This document shows positions 34,357-44,564 of a stretch of DNA of 61,105 nt, piece by piece (positions within the stretch are counted from its first letter, which is position 1; every line of letters begins with the position of its first letter). The translations under genes and the position numbers were made by a program. Where the stretch lies: the NCBI GenBank assembly GCA_029212845.1, contig JARGPD010000007.1, forward strand, positions 1 through 61,105, read 5' to 3'. Under the pieces are notes generated by a model. That model was not told the DNA's origin. It made no database searches and saw nothing but the letters and a program-made list of their open reading frames with translations. The stretch is from Planctomycetota bacterium (GTDB taxonomy: Bacteria; Planctomycetota; UBA1135; GCA-002686595).

Positions 34357-34944
34357 ATGTTGTGGATCATCGGAATCGCTGTGGTGGCCGTCGCGGCCCT
34401 CATCCTCGCCTTCAAGATTTGGGGTCGGTCTGCCGACGACTTCTGGGGAGACATCCAGGAGCGCGCCAACGAGCGCGATCAGGAGGCCGCTGAGCAGAAG
34501 GCGCGCGCGCGTGCCGAGAAAAAGAAGCTCGCCGAGGAGCGCGCCGCCCGCCGCGCGGCCGAAGCCGCCGGCGAGGAGTACGTGCCGCCCGCCGCTCCGG
34601 AACCCGAGCCCGCCGCCGAGCAGGCCCCCGCGAGCTTTACCGAGCTCTCCCCCGCAGACGCGACGGCCATGCTTGCCGAGCGCTCCGACGTGACCTTGCT
34701 GGACGTGCGCACGCCTGGCGAGTGCATGGCCGGTGTCATCGAAGGCGCGGTGCTGATCCCCATGGACCAGATCCAAGGACGTGTCGCCGAGCTGCCCGAA
34801 GGTCCGCTCCTGGTCTACTGCGCCGTTGGTGCCCGCTCCGCCGCCGTGTGTGACTTCCTGACCAGCCTCGGCCGCAAGGAGGTCTTCAACCTCGACGGGG
34901 GCATCACGAGCTGGCCGGGTAAGGTGGTCCGCCCGGTCAACTGA
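34357..34944 (+). CDS. Membrane-anchored rhodanese-like protein
   Basis: 195 residues. Membrane helix at about 3-22, a strongly charged coiled coil (about 33-72) rich in Arg, Ala, Glu and Lys, a Pro/Glu linker, and a single rhodanese domain (about 93-190). The active-site loop is YCAVGARSA with catalytic C155, and the entry motif is LLDVRTPGEC. Single-domain rhodaneses carry persulfide sulfur or reduce arsenate-like oxyanions; which applies here cannot be told. The topology puts the enzyme on one face of the inner membrane via a rod-like spacer. The YejM-like gene starts 26 bases later and is probably cotranscribed. Confidence 0.85.
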   Translation: MLWIIGIAVVAVAALILAFKIWGRSADDFWGDIQERANERDQEAAEQKARARAEKKKLAEERAARRAAEAAGEEYVPPAAPEPEPAAEQAPASFTELSPADATAMLAERSDVTLLDVRTPGECMAGVIEGAVLIPMDQIQGRVAELPEGPLLVYCAVGARSAAVCDFLTSLGRKEVFNLDGGITSWPGKVVRPVN

Positions 34945-34970
34945 CCCCCCGCCTCCCCCGGGGGGCTGCC

Positions 34971-36977
34971 ATGCCCAAGCTCCCCCTGCCACCCTTGCTG
35001 CGTCCGAAGGAGGAGGCCGGCGACCTCGCCGCCCTGCGCCAGACCGCCTTCCAGCTCTGGCTGGTCAACGTGGCCTTCGGCGTGGTGCTGACCGCGGGCC
35101 AGCTGCAGTTCGTGCCCGAGGGCGGCGGCGTCAAGCTGTGGATCTACGCCAGCCTGGCGCTGATCTCGACGATCGCCCTGTTGTCGGTTCCGCCCGGGCT
35201 CCTGTGCCTGTTCACCGCCCGCTGGAGCGGCCGCCTGCGCCTGCCGCACGTCTTCCAGGCCCTGGTCTGGACGATCTTCCTGATCCTCTTGTTCGTCGAC
35301 AAGAGCATCTACAACCTCTTCCGCTACCACTTCAGCTCCCAGGTCTGGGACCTGTTCTACACGCGCGGGAGCGAGGACGCGGTGCACCTCGGCTGGCAGG
35401 TCTGGACCGCGATCCTGACCGGCCTCGTGGCGGCCTCTGGGATCCAGGCCTGGCTCTGGGGGCGGCTCTTTGAGCGCAGCAAGCGCGACCCCGACAACCT
35501 CCCGCACCTGTTGCTGCGGCCGGGCATCGTCTGGGCTGGGGTGATCGTCTCGGCCTTCTTCCTCGAGAAGATGATCTACGTGCAGGCCGACCTCGGGCGC
35601 GACAAGCAGGTCACCGAGCTGGCCAAGCTGTTCCCGCTCTACCCGCGGCTGCCCTACAGCGAGTGGGCCAGCGAGTTCGGCGTCGAGGTCACCGAGCGCG
35701 CGGCCCGGCTCGAGTTCGAGAGCCTCGAGCTGGACTACCCCCTGGTCGCCCCCGACATCGACCCCGCGGGCCGGCGCCCGAACATCCTGATCCTGGCGAT
35801 CGACTGCTGGCGCGAGGACATGCTCAACGGGGTCAACTCGCCACGCATCGCGAGCTACGCCGAGGACGCGCGCGTCTTCCGGGACCACATCTCGACCGGC
35901 AACGCCACGCGCTTCGGCGTCTTCGGGATGCTCTACGGACTGTACGGGCCCTACTGGTTCCCGATCCTCAGGGAGCGCACCTCGCCCGTGCTGGTCGAGA
36001 CCTTGATCGAGCTCGGCTACGACATCGAGATCTTCTCCAGCGCCTCCCAGAACTACCCCGAGCTGCGCTCGACCGCCTGGGCCAGCCTGCCCGAGAGCGT
36101 CCACGACGACCACGAGTCCGAGTTCCCCTGGCGCCGCGACGAGCTGGCCGCCGAGATGTGCATCGAGTGGTGGGAGCGCCGCGTCGAGGAGGGCTCAAAG
36201 AGCCCCTTCTTCTCCTTCATCCTGCTCGACGCACCGCACCAGAAGTACAGCCACCCCCCGGACCAGGCGCCCTTCCAGCCCTCGCTCCCCGACCTCAATT
36301 ACCTCACGATGTCGGCCACCGTCGAGGGACCCGATCCGGAGGAGCGCATGGCGATCAAGAACAAGTACCAGAACGCCGTGCTGCATGCCGACGCGGTGGC
36401 CGGCCAGCTGCTCGCGACCCTCGAGCGCCTCGACCTCGATGACGACACGCTCGTGATCCTCACCGGCGACCACGGCGAGGAGTTCTGGGAGACCGGCCTC
36501 TTCGGGCACACGTCCAGCTTCTCCCCACCCCAGGTGCGCGTGCCCTTCCTGATGAAGGGGCCGGGGGTGGAGCCGGGCATCGAGAACAGCCCGACCAGCC
36601 ACCTGGACCTGCCGGCCACGATCCTCGAGCTGCTCGGGGCGGACCCGACCCAGCGCCACGGCTGGACCCTGGGCAACAACCTGCTCGAGCCCCAGTCGCC
36701 CTCGCGCCAGCGAGTCGTCTCGGGCTGGGACAAGCTCGGCCTGTGGACCGCTGACGGCATCCTCGAGGTGCCCCTGGCGGGCGACTTCACCGGCTTCGAC
36801 ATCCAGCTCTACGACTACGAGTGGAAGCTGCAGCTCGTGGACGAGGAGGTCATCGGCCGCCACGAGCGCTCGCTCCGGCGCTTGGCGGAGGGCTGCAATC
36901 GCTTCCGCGCCGTGCCCAACGACGCCCAGCTCGATCCCGATGCCAGCTCGGTCGACGAAAACGAAAACGGAACGTAG
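34971..36977 (+). CDS. YejM/PbgA-like inner-membrane hydrolase with intact metal site
   Basis: 668 residues. Five or so membrane helices (about 25-210) and a periplasmic alkaline-phosphatase-superfamily domain. It matches YejM/PbgA rather than general sulfatases: STGNATRFGVFGMLYGLYGP corresponds to the YejM SGNTTDNGIFGLFYG region, and the segments VWDLFYTRG and YVQADLGRD also align. YejM controls lipopolysaccharide synthesis in enterobacteria and is regarded as enzymatically inert. Here the metal ligands look complete: D278 (LAIDCWREDM), T309 as nucleophile, D500-H501 (TGDHGEEFWE) and H513 (FGHTSS). It may therefore be an active lipid-modifying enzyme or phosphatase. It directly precedes the yejA-type operon. 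Confidence 0.85.
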   Translation: MPKLPLPPLLRPKEEAGDLAALRQTAFQLWLVNVAFGVVLTAGQLQFVPEGGGVKLWIYASLALISTIALLSVPPGLLCLFTARWSGRLRLPHVFQALVWTIFLILLFVDKSIYNLFRYHFSSQVWDLFYTRGSEDAVHLGWQVWTAILTGLVAASGIQAWLWGRLFERSKRDPDNLPHLLLRPGIVWAGVIVSAFFLEKMIYVQADLGRDKQVTELAKLFPLYPRLPYSEWASEFGVEVTERAARLEFESLELDYPLVAPDIDPAGRRPNILILAIDCWREDMLNGVNSPRIASYAEDARVFRDHISTGNATRFGVFGMLYGLYGPYWFPILRERTSPVLVETLIELGYDIEIFSSASQNYPELRSTAWASLPESVHDDHESEFPWRRDELAAEMCIEWWERRVEEGSKSPFFSFILLDAPHQKYSHPPDQAPFQPSLPDLNYLTMSATVEGPDPEERMAIKNKYQNAVLHADAVAGQLLATLERLDLDDDTLVILTGDHGEEFWETGLFGHTSSFSPPQVRVPFLMKGPGVEPGIENSPTSHLDLPATILELLGADPTQRHGWTLGNNLLEPQSPSRQRVVSGWDKLGLWTADGILEVPLAGDFTGFDIQLYDYEWKLQLVDEEVIGRHERSLRRLAEGCNRFRAVPNDAQLDPDASSVDENENGT

Positions 36978-36998
36978 CCGAGTTCAAACAAGGCCGCC

Positions 36999-37027
36999 TT
37001 GTCGGGATAAGTCGCAGAGGGGATAAT
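36999..37027 (+). promoter_or_regulatory. Sigma-70-like promoter of the peptide importer operon
   Basis: TTGTCG (36999-37004) and GATAAT (37022-37027) with a 17-base spacer, four and five matches to consensus. It is the clearest promoter in the window, about 60 bases before the yejA-type gene. A GGGATAA sequence occurs twice, 16 bases apart (37004 and 37020), overlapping it. Confidence 0.6.
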
Positions 37028-37086
37028 GCCGCCCCTCGTCTTCCACCGCCACCGACCCACCCCCTGGGTCACGACCCCCACCCACG

Positions 37087-39045
37087 ATGGCTGCTCTCCG
37101 CATCGCTTCGGGCCTGCTCTTGCTCTCCCTGCCGTTCCTCGGCGTCGCCTCCTGCGGGGGCGGTGAAGAGCCTGCACCCACCGGATCCGTGCCAAAATCT
37201 GCCGCGGAAGGCGAAGCGGGCGAGGCCGCACCCCAGGTCGAGATCCCCATGGTCCAGTACCAGTGGGACCCGATGGCCGGCGACGAGAGCATCCCCGCCG
37301 CCATGGGTGGCCCCGGGTTCACCGGCGAGGGCTGGGACACGAACATGGAGTTCCTCGCGATCGGCAGCGCCGACGCGGTCAAGGGCGGCACCATGCGTCG
37401 CTACACGACCGACTGGCCGGCGACCCTGCGCCAGCACGGCAAGGACTGGAACTCGTCGATCAACTACATGGTCAACGACCTGTGCTACGAGAGCCTCCTG
37501 ATGCCGCACCCGAGCACGCTGGAGTACATCCCGCGCCTCGCGACCCACTGGAAGATCAGCGAGGACCGGTCGGTGTACACCTTCCGGATCAACCCGGCCG
37601 CCCGCTGGAGCGATGGCAGCGAGGTCACCGCGAACGACGTCGTCGCCAGCTGGAAGCTGCGCATGGACCCCAAGTGCCTCGACCCCTCGAGCATGGGCAC
37701 CTACGGCAAGCTGGACGAGCCCGTGGCGGTCTCGAAGTACATCGTCGAGGTGAAGTGCAACCAGCCCAACTGGCGCAACTTCCTGTACTTCTCCGGCATG
37801 GGCATCTTCCCAGCCGCCGAGGTCTCGATCCCCGGTGACGAGTACCTCGACAAGTTCCAGAACGCCTACACGGCCAACAGCGGACCCTACATCGTCCCCC
37901 CCGAGGGCATCGTGATGGGCGCTTCGATCGAGCTGCAGCGCCGCGAGGACTGGTGGGACATCGACAACCCCGCCTGGACCGGCATGTACAACATCGACAC
38001 GTACAAGTACGACATCGTGCTGGACCCGAACCTGGCCTTCGAGAAGGTCAAGAAGGGCGAGCTCGACTACTACCTCGTGCCGCGCGCCCAGTGGTGGGCC
38101 CAGGACATCCCGACCCTCGACCAGGTCGAGCGCGGCCTCCTGGTGATGCGCAAGTTCTACACCGACGCCCCGACCGGCACGAGCGGCATCGCGATCAACA
38201 CCCAGCGCGCACCGCTCGACGACCTGCGCATGCGCCAGGTGCTGCAGGCGCTGTACGACCGCGAGCTGTTCATCGACAAGCTCTACTACAACGAGTACGA
38301 GCCGCTGCAGAGCTACTACCAGGGTGGCACCTACCAGAACCAGGACAACGAGCTGTTCGAGTACGACCCCTACCTCGCCGAGGACCTGCTCATCGAGATG
38401 GGCTACACCGAGAAGGACAACGAGGGCTACCTCGTCCGGGACGGCCAGCGCCTCTCCTTCAGCCTGACCTACTCGAGCACCTTCACGCAGAACCTCACGA
38501 TCTTCCAAGAGAACTGCAAGGACGCCGGCATCGAGATCGAGCTCAAGTACGAGACGCCTGCCGCCCGCTGGAAGACGATGCGCCAGAAGAAGTTCGACCT
38601 GACGAGCACCGCCTGGGGCGCGCTGGTCTTCCCGAACCCCGAGACGAGCTTCCACGGCAAGTACGCGGACCAGGTCGACAACAACAACGTCACCTCCTTC
38701 AGCGACCCGCGCGTCGATGAGCTCTGCACGGCCTACGACGAGGAGTACGACGTCGAGGTCCGCCGCGAGATCATCCGCGAGATCGACGGCATCATCTACG
38801 GCCAGATGCCCTACGTGCTCGGCTGGTACAACCCGGCCCAGCGGATGCTCTTCTGGAACAAGTTCTCGATGCCCGAGTGGGGCGGCTACCGCACCGCCGA
38901 CTACGACGCCCTGCACTACGTCTGGTGGGTCGATCCCGCCAAGGAGGCTGCCCTCGAGGCCGCCCTCAAGGACCCGGCCGCCAAGATGGAGGCCGGCTCC
39001 CGCGAGAACCGCTTCTGGAAGCACTGGGCCAAGTCCCAGGGCTAG
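37087..39045 (+). CDS. yejA: Peptide-binding lipoprotein of an ABC importer, YejA-like
   Basis: 652-residue extracytoplasmic solute-binding protein of family 5. The signal ends LPFLGVASC, giving a lipid-anchored protein, then a Gly/Glu/Pro linker. Family landmarks: LATHWKISEDRSVYTFRINP, ARWSDGSEVTANDVVASWKL, and late in the chain NVTSFSDPRVDELC with a C-terminal NPAQRMLFWNKFSMPEWGG. It is longer than DppA (about 510) and closer to YejA (about 600). The permease partners are YejB and YejE types, so the substrate is probably a peptide or peptide-like compound. First gene of a five-gene operon, with gaps of 18, 3 and 3 bases and then a 4-base overlap. Confidence 0.85.
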   Translation: MAALRIASGLLLLSLPFLGVASCGGGEEPAPTGSVPKSAAEGEAGEAAPQVEIPMVQYQWDPMAGDESIPAAMGGPGFTGEGWDTNMEFLAIGSADAVKGGTMRRYTTDWPATLRQHGKDWNSSINYMVNDLCYESLLMPHPSTLEYIPRLATHWKISEDRSVYTFRINPAARWSDGSEVTANDVVASWKLRMDPKCLDPSSMGTYGKLDEPVAVSKYIVEVKCNQPNWRNFLYFSGMGIFPAAEVSIPGDEYLDKFQNAYTANSGPYIVPPEGIVMGASIELQRREDWWDIDNPAWTGMYNIDTYKYDIVLDPNLAFEKVKKGELDYYLVPRAQWWAQDIPTLDQVERGLLVMRKFYTDAPTGTSGIAINTQRAPLDDLRMRQVLQALYDRELFIDKLYYNEYEPLQSYYQGGTYQNQDNELFEYDPYLAEDLLIEMGYTEKDNEGYLVRDGQRLSFSLTYSSTFTQNLTIFQENCKDAGIEIELKYETPAARWKTMRQKKFDLTSTAWGALVFPNPETSFHGKYADQVDNNNVTSFSDPRVDELCTAYDEEYDVEVRREIIREIDGIIYGQMPYVLGWYNPAQRMLFWNKFSMPEWGGYRTADYDALHYVWWVDPAKEAALEAALKDPAAKMEAGSRENRFWKHWAKSQG

Positions 39046-39063
39046 TCGGCGCCCCTCCCCCCC

Positions 39064-40086
39064 ATGGCAGCCTACTTCGCGAGGAGGTTCCTCCTCCTGA
39101 TCCCGACATTCCTGGGCATCACCTTCCTGGTGTTCACGATCACGCAGTTCGTCCCCGGTGGGCCGATCGAGCAGATGATCATGAACATGCAGGCGTCCGG
39201 TGGTGAGGGCGGTGCCGGCGGCGGCGGCGCCGCCGTCGAGATCCCGCCCGCGGCCATGGAGGCCTTGCGCGAGCACTTCAACCTCGACAAGCCCTTCTTC
39301 GTCGCCTACGGCATCTGGCTGTGGGACCTCCTGCACCTCGATCTCGGGGTGTCCTTCAAGTACAACCAGCCCGTCATCGACGTGATCACGTCGCGCTTCC
39401 CGATCAGCATCTACTTCGGGCTGATCGGGTTCTTCCTGGCGTACTCGATCTGCATCCCGCTCGGGGTCTTCAAGGCGATCAAGCACGGCTCGGCCTTCGA
39501 CATCGGCACGAGCATGACCGTCTTCGCGGGCTACTCGATCCCGGGCTGGGCCCTCGGCGGCCTCTTGCTGGTGCTGCTCGGCGGAGGCAGCTTCTTCGAC
39601 GTGTTCCCGCTCGGGGGCTTCCGCTCCGAGGGCTGGGAGGACTTCGGCATCTGGCACAAGATGACCGACCAGGTGCACCACACGCTGCTGCCGGTCTTGG
39701 CCTACATGGTCGGCTCCTTCGCGTCGCTGACGATCCTGATGAAGAACTCCCTGATGGAGAACCTCGGTCAGGACTACGTGCGCACCGCCTTCGCGAAGGG
39801 CCTGTCCGAGCGCACCGTCATCTTCGGTCACACCCTGCGCAACTCGCTGATCCCGATCTGCACCGGCCTCGGCCACGCGATCGGCATCATCATGGCGGGC
39901 AGCTACCTGATCGAGAAGGTCTTCAACATCAACGGCATCGGGTACCTCGGGTACACCTCGATCGTCGACCGTGACTACGCCGTGGTCATGGGCATCCTGG
40001 TGATCAACACCCTGCTGGTGCTGGTCGGGAACATCCTCTCCGACGTGCTCTACGTCCTGGTCGACCCGCGCATCCGCTTCTCCTGA
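39064..40086 (+). CDS. yejB: Peptide ABC importer permease, YejB-like
   Basis: 340 residues. It begins MAAYFARRFLLLIPTFLGIT like YejB and shares its special features: GGPIEQMI near residue 35, a Gly-rich periplasmic insert (GGEGGAGGGG), SFFDVFPLGGFRSEGW, and the C terminus YVLVDPRIRFS. Six membrane segments and the cytoplasmic coupling loop around YVRTAFAKGLSERTVIFGH. YejB differs from ordinary DppB by these insertions, so the YejABE assignment is better than Dpp or Opp. Confidence 0.9.
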   Translation: MAAYFARRFLLLIPTFLGITFLVFTITQFVPGGPIEQMIMNMQASGGEGGAGGGGAAVEIPPAAMEALREHFNLDKPFFVAYGIWLWDLLHLDLGVSFKYNQPVIDVITSRFPISIYFGLIGFFLAYSICIPLGVFKAIKHGSAFDIGTSMTVFAGYSIPGWALGGLLLVLLGGGSFFDVFPLGGFRSEGWEDFGIWHKMTDQVHHTLLPVLAYMVGSFASLTILMKNSLMENLGQDYVRTAFAKGLSERTVIFGHTLRNSLIPICTGLGHAIGIIMAGSYLIEKVFNINGIGYLGYTSIVDRDYAVVMGILVINTLLVLVGNILSDVLYVLVDPRIRFS

Positions 40087-40089
40087 GCC

Positions 40090-41214
40090 ATGGCTAACGA
40101 CACGACCCAGGTCGAAGCGAAGCCGCTCTCGATCCTCCAGCGCCGGTGGCGCAAATTCAAGACGCTCAAGCGCGGCTGGTACAGCTTCCTGGCCCTGGTC
40201 GGGCTCTACCTGCTGTCCTTCCTGCTGCCGATCCTGATCAACAGCAAGGCCCTGGTGGTCAGCTACGAGGGCGAGCTCTACTTCCCCGCCGTCGCCGACC
40301 TGCTGCCCTTCACCGAGGGCCACTACTCCGCCGAGGAGCTCGGGCTCTATGACCCGCGTCGCCCCGACCGCCTGATGCGCGGCGAGGCGCGCTACCGCCT
40401 GCTCCAGGAGCAGTACGAGGCCTCCGACGAGGGCAACTGGGTGCTGCTGGCGCCCTACCCCTACCACCCCAACGAGAGCCTGCTCAAGGAGGCGTCCTTC
40501 ACCGGACACCCGCCGACCAAGCCCGACGCGAGGAACTGGCTCGGCACCGACGACCGCGGTCGCGACGTGCTCGCCCGGCTGGCCTACGGCTTTCGGATCT
40601 CGATCACCTTCGCGCTGCTGGTCGTCGCCATCTCGTACCTGATCGGCATGTCGATCGGCGCGACCCTGGGCTTCTTCGGTGGACGCGTGGACATCTTCGG
40701 CCAGCGCCTGGTCGAGATCTGGGCCGCGATGCCGTTCCTCTACACGGTCATCATCATCAGCTCGATCGTCCAGCCGAACCTCAAGATCCTGGTCGCGATC
40801 CTGGCGATCTTCTACTGGATCGGGATCAGCTTCTACATGCGCGGAGAGTTCCTCCGCGAGAAGTCCAAGGACTACGTCGCCGGCGCCATCTCCATCGGGG
40901 AGTCCAACGCCGCGATCATGTTCAAGCACATCCTGCCCAACGCCCTGACGCCGGTCATCTCATTCGCCCCCTTCGCGATCGTCGGTGGCATCAGCTCGCT
41001 GGTCTCCCTCGACTACCTCGGCTTCGGTCTGCCGCACCCGACCCCCTCCTGGGGTGAGCTCGTCGGCCAGGGCCTCGCGAACATCCCGGCCGGCGCCTGG
41101 CACCTGGTCGTGTTCCCCCTCGGAGCCCTGTTCGGGACGCTCTTGATGGTCGTCTTCATCGGGGAGGCCATCCGCGAGGCCTTCGACCCCAAGGTCTTCT
41201 CCCGCCTCCGCTGA
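40090..41214 (+). CDS. yejE: Peptide ABC importer permease, YejE-like
   Basis: 374 residues. After the first membrane helix (about 35-52) there is a long periplasmic insert beginning KALVVSYEGELYFPAV, which corresponds to the YejE segment PLLVRYDGSWYFP, and containing LLAPYPYHPNE. Then NWLGTDDRGRDVLARLAYGFRIS, the entry to the permease core, and a C terminus IGEAIREAFDPKVFSRLR. Coupling loop at KDYVAGAISIGESNAAIMFKH. Three bases separate it from each neighbour. Confidence 0.9.
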   Translation: MANDTTQVEAKPLSILQRRWRKFKTLKRGWYSFLALVGLYLLSFLLPILINSKALVVSYEGELYFPAVADLLPFTEGHYSAEELGLYDPRRPDRLMRGEARYRLLQEQYEASDEGNWVLLAPYPYHPNESLLKEASFTGHPPTKPDARNWLGTDDRGRDVLARLAYGFRISITFALLVVAISYLIGMSIGATLGFFGGRVDIFGQRLVEIWAAMPFLYTVIIISSIVQPNLKILVAILAIFYWIGISFYMRGEFLREKSKDYVAGAISIGESNAAIMFKHILPNALTPVISFAPFAIVGGISSLVSLDYLGFGLPHPTPSWGELVGQGLANIPAGAWHLVVFPLGALFGTLLMVVFIGEAIREAFDPKVFSRLR

Positions 41215-41217
41215 GCC

Positions 41218-42206
<989 letters not shown>

Positions 42207-42210
<4 letters not shown>

Positions 42211-43253
42211 GCACCCAGAACGAGCGCCCCCTGCTCGAGGTGGACAAGCTCCACGTCCACTTCCCGATCTACGGCGGCATCCTGCGCCACAAGGTCGCTA
42301 CGGTGAAGGCCGTCGACGGCATCTCGATGTCGATCGGCCGCGGCCAGACCATCGGGCTAGTCGGCGAGTCGGGCTCGGGCAAGACCACCGTCGGTCGCGC
42401 GATCTGCAACCTGCACCGCGCCATGACCCCGGACGTCGAGCTCGACGGTCGCATCCTGTTCGAGTCCAGCTCCGGCCAGGTCGATGTCAACGGGCTAGGC
42501 CGGGCCGAGATGCTGCCCCACCGCGCGGAGATCTCGATGATCTTCCAGGACCCCTTCTCGTCCCTGAATCCGCGCATGACGGTCCAGCAGATCGTCGAGG
42601 GACCGCTGCGCATCCACCGCCCCGAGATGAGCTCGGCCCAGCTCGTCGAGCACGTGGGCAAGCTGCTCGACCGCGTCGGCCTGCAGCCCAAGTACGCCGC
42701 CCGCTACCCGCACGAGTTCTCCGGCGGGCAGCGCCAGCGCATCGGCATCGCGCGCTCGCTCGCCACCAACCCGGCCCTGATCGTCGCCGACGAGCCGGTC
42801 AGCGCCCTCGACGTGTCGGTCCAAGCCCAGGTCGTCAACCTGATGCAGGAGCTGCAGGCCGAGTTCGGCCTGACCTACCTGTTCATCGCCCACGACCTCT
42901 CGATCGTCTACCACATCGCCGACCGCATCGCCGTGATGTACCTCGGCAGCCTGGTCGAGTACGGCACCGCCGAGCAGGTCTACAAGAGCCCGCGCCATCC
43001 CTACTCGAAGGCCCTGATCTCGGCCGTGCCCCAGCCCAACCCGGACCGCGACCGCCACGGCCGGACGATCCTCGAGGGCGACATCCCAACGCCGCTCGCC
43101 AAGCCCTCTGGCTGCGGCTTCCGCACGCGCTGCCCGATCGCCAAGCCCGAGTGCGCGAAGGACGTGCCCCAGATGCGCGACCTCGGCGCCGGCCACCTGG
43201 TGGCCTGCCCCTTTGTGGACTCGCTGCGACCGGACGCCCAGGGCACCACAGAC
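42207..43253 (+). CDS. Peptide importer ATPase, DppF/OppF type, no in-frame stop at expected end
   Basis: Homology covers about 345 residues: Walker A GESGSGKTT, Q-loop MIFQDPFSSLNPR, signature FSGGQRQRIGIARSL, Walker B LIVADEPVSALD, switch IAHDLSIVYH, and the cysteine cluster GCGFRTRCPIAKPEC ending HLVACPFVDSL. The family ends here, yet this frame has no stop until 46016, running through a terminator hairpin and antisense across the porin and pgi genes. The +1 frame has TGA at 43276 in the hairpin loop and TAG at 43303. One extra base in the assembly, or a real loss of the stop, would explain this. I end the annotation just before the hairpin; the true end is unknown. Confidence 0.85.
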
Positions 43254-43298
43254 GCGAACCGGGCCCCGGCGCGAGTGACGCTCCGGGGCCCGGTTCGC
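43254..43298. terminator. 16-bp hairpin between convergent genes
   Basis: A perfect 16-bp stem, GCGAACCGGGCCCCGG and its complement, with a 13-base loop. It lies between the importer operon (plus) and the porin gene (minus, ending at 43347), so it can act in both directions. No U tract on either side. Confidence 0.75.
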
Positions 43299-43346
43299 TT
43301 GCTAGGTGCCCAGGGTCCGGAGGCGCGCTCCGGATCCAGGCCGGCC

Positions 43347-44396
43347 CTAGCGGGCCAGGTTGACGTCGATGTCGAAGCGCAGGCGCATCGGATCGTCCGT
43401 GCCGTCGTCACCCTGGATCGCCCAGACGCGCAGGGTCACGTTGTCCCGGTACCAGTAGCGCCAGCCGGCGACGAAGCCCGACAGGCCGTCCGCTGCGCTC
43501 GCGCTGATCGGGACGTCGTCCTGGCCGACGCTCCAGAGCGAGGCGTTCGCGTCGAAGTCGAAGAAGCTGGCCGAGAACTGGCTCGCTCCCTGCTTGCCGC
43601 CGGCGCCGTACTTGGCACCGAAGGCCAGGCCGGTGTCGTCGCCGGTGTCGTCGTCGAGGTTCTGGATGAACTCGACGCTGCCGATGAGCTCATCCACCTG
43701 GGCGGACAGCACGGTGTCCCAGACGAGGTAGTCGGGGCCGAAGCCGACCGGGGCGATCGAGCTCTCGCTCGACCAGCTCCAGAGGCTGCTGCTGATGTCC
43801 CAGTCGAAGCTGTCGGTGTCGTCGCCGAGGTTGACCTGCAAGATCGTCATCGCGGGGTCCGCCGTCGCGCCGACGCCGCCGTTCTCCTCGTCGTAGATGA
43901 AGTGGGCGAGGCGCACGTCGAAGTCGAAGTCGCCACCGGCCTCCCAGATGCCGGCGATGCCAGCCGGCTGGATGTCGCCGTCCCAGATCCACTCGCCGTA
44001 GACCGGGTTGGCCTTGAGCGGGTTGCCCATCTTGCCGGCCACGAGGGTGACCGAGTCGCTCGCCACCCAGGCCAGGTTGATGCGGTCGATGACCAAGTCC
44101 GCCCCCGAGACCGTGTCGGTGCCGTTGCTGCCGCCCATGTCCCAGTGCGGGTTGTTGGCGACGCCCGAGGCGGTGCTCATGCGCACCTCGGCGCGCAGGT
44201 CGTCGGAGATCTGGAACCTGGCGCCGGCGCGGAAGCGCATGCGGCCACGGGTTCGGTCGGTGTCACCCGGCTGGTCGAGGGTGTGCTCGAGGCGCAGGCG
44301 CATGTTGCCGTAGAAGTCGATCCACTCGGGGATCACGCTCGGCTCGGGAGCCATCGGGACGACCGAGGTGAGCACGGTCAGGATGGGGGAGATCAT
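43347..44396 (-). CDS. Putative outer-membrane porin (Porin_5-like)
   Basis: 349 residues from the ATG at 44396, chosen because it gives a short hydrophobic leader (MISPILTVLTSVVPMAP); the frame extends 21 codons upstream without sense. Alternating strands fill the chain. Family-like landmarks are WIDFYGNMRLRLEHT, a series of R-x-R strands (RGRMRFRAGARFQI), IDRINLAWV, AGKMGNPLK and WDGDIQPAGIAG. Asp-rich turns suggest calcium binding. The last residue is Arg, not the usual aromatic, so the Bam signal is atypical. Substrate unknown. It may feed the adjacent peptide importer, but the genes converge and are not coregulated in any obvious way. Confidence 0.7.
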   Translation of the reverse strand: MISPILTVLTSVVPMAPEPSVIPEWIDFYGNMRLRLEHTLDQPGDTDRTRGRMRFRAGARFQISDDLRAEVRMSTASGVANNPHWDMGGSNGTDTVSGADLVIDRINLAWVASDSVTLVAGKMGNPLKANPVYGEWIWDGDIQPAGIAGIWEAGGDFDFDVRLAHFIYDEENGGVGATADPAMTILQVNLGDDTDSFDWDISSSLWSWSSESSIAPVGFGPDYLVWDTVLSAQVDELIGSVEFIQNLDDDTGDDTGLAFGAKYGAGGKQGASQFSASFFDFDANASLWSVGQDDVPISASAADGLSGFVAGWRYWYRDNVTLRVWAIQGDDGTDDPMRLRFDIDVNLAR

Positions 44397-44423
44397 GGTG
44401 TGAGTCTTGGGGTTGCTTGGGAT

Positions 44424-44451
44424 GGACCGGTCCAACAGAAGCCGAACCGGT
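44424..44451 (-). promoter_or_regulatory. Paired ACCGGT palindromes upstream of the porin gene
   Basis: GGACCGGTCC (44424-44433) and AACCGGT (44445-44451) have centres 20 bases apart, two helical turns, 30-55 bases before the porin start. Two equal palindromes on one DNA face suggest a dimeric repressor pair or overlapping operator. No protein is known to bind them. Confidence 0.3.
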
Positions 44452-44564
44452 GCGCCCATGAATCACGGACGCAGCCTCCCGGGGGGGAGGACTGCACGAG
44501 TATCGGACCTGCTTATCCCCCGTCCAGCGAAAACTGGAGCTCTTGGGTTCGAGCCTGGAAACCC

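Noticed and set aside
37069-40929. A 1286-codon open frame on the minus strand opposite the yejABE-type genes
   Set aside because: Asp/Val/His/Glu-rich composition is typical of the complement of GC-rich coding sequence, and the plus-strand genes are clear homologues.
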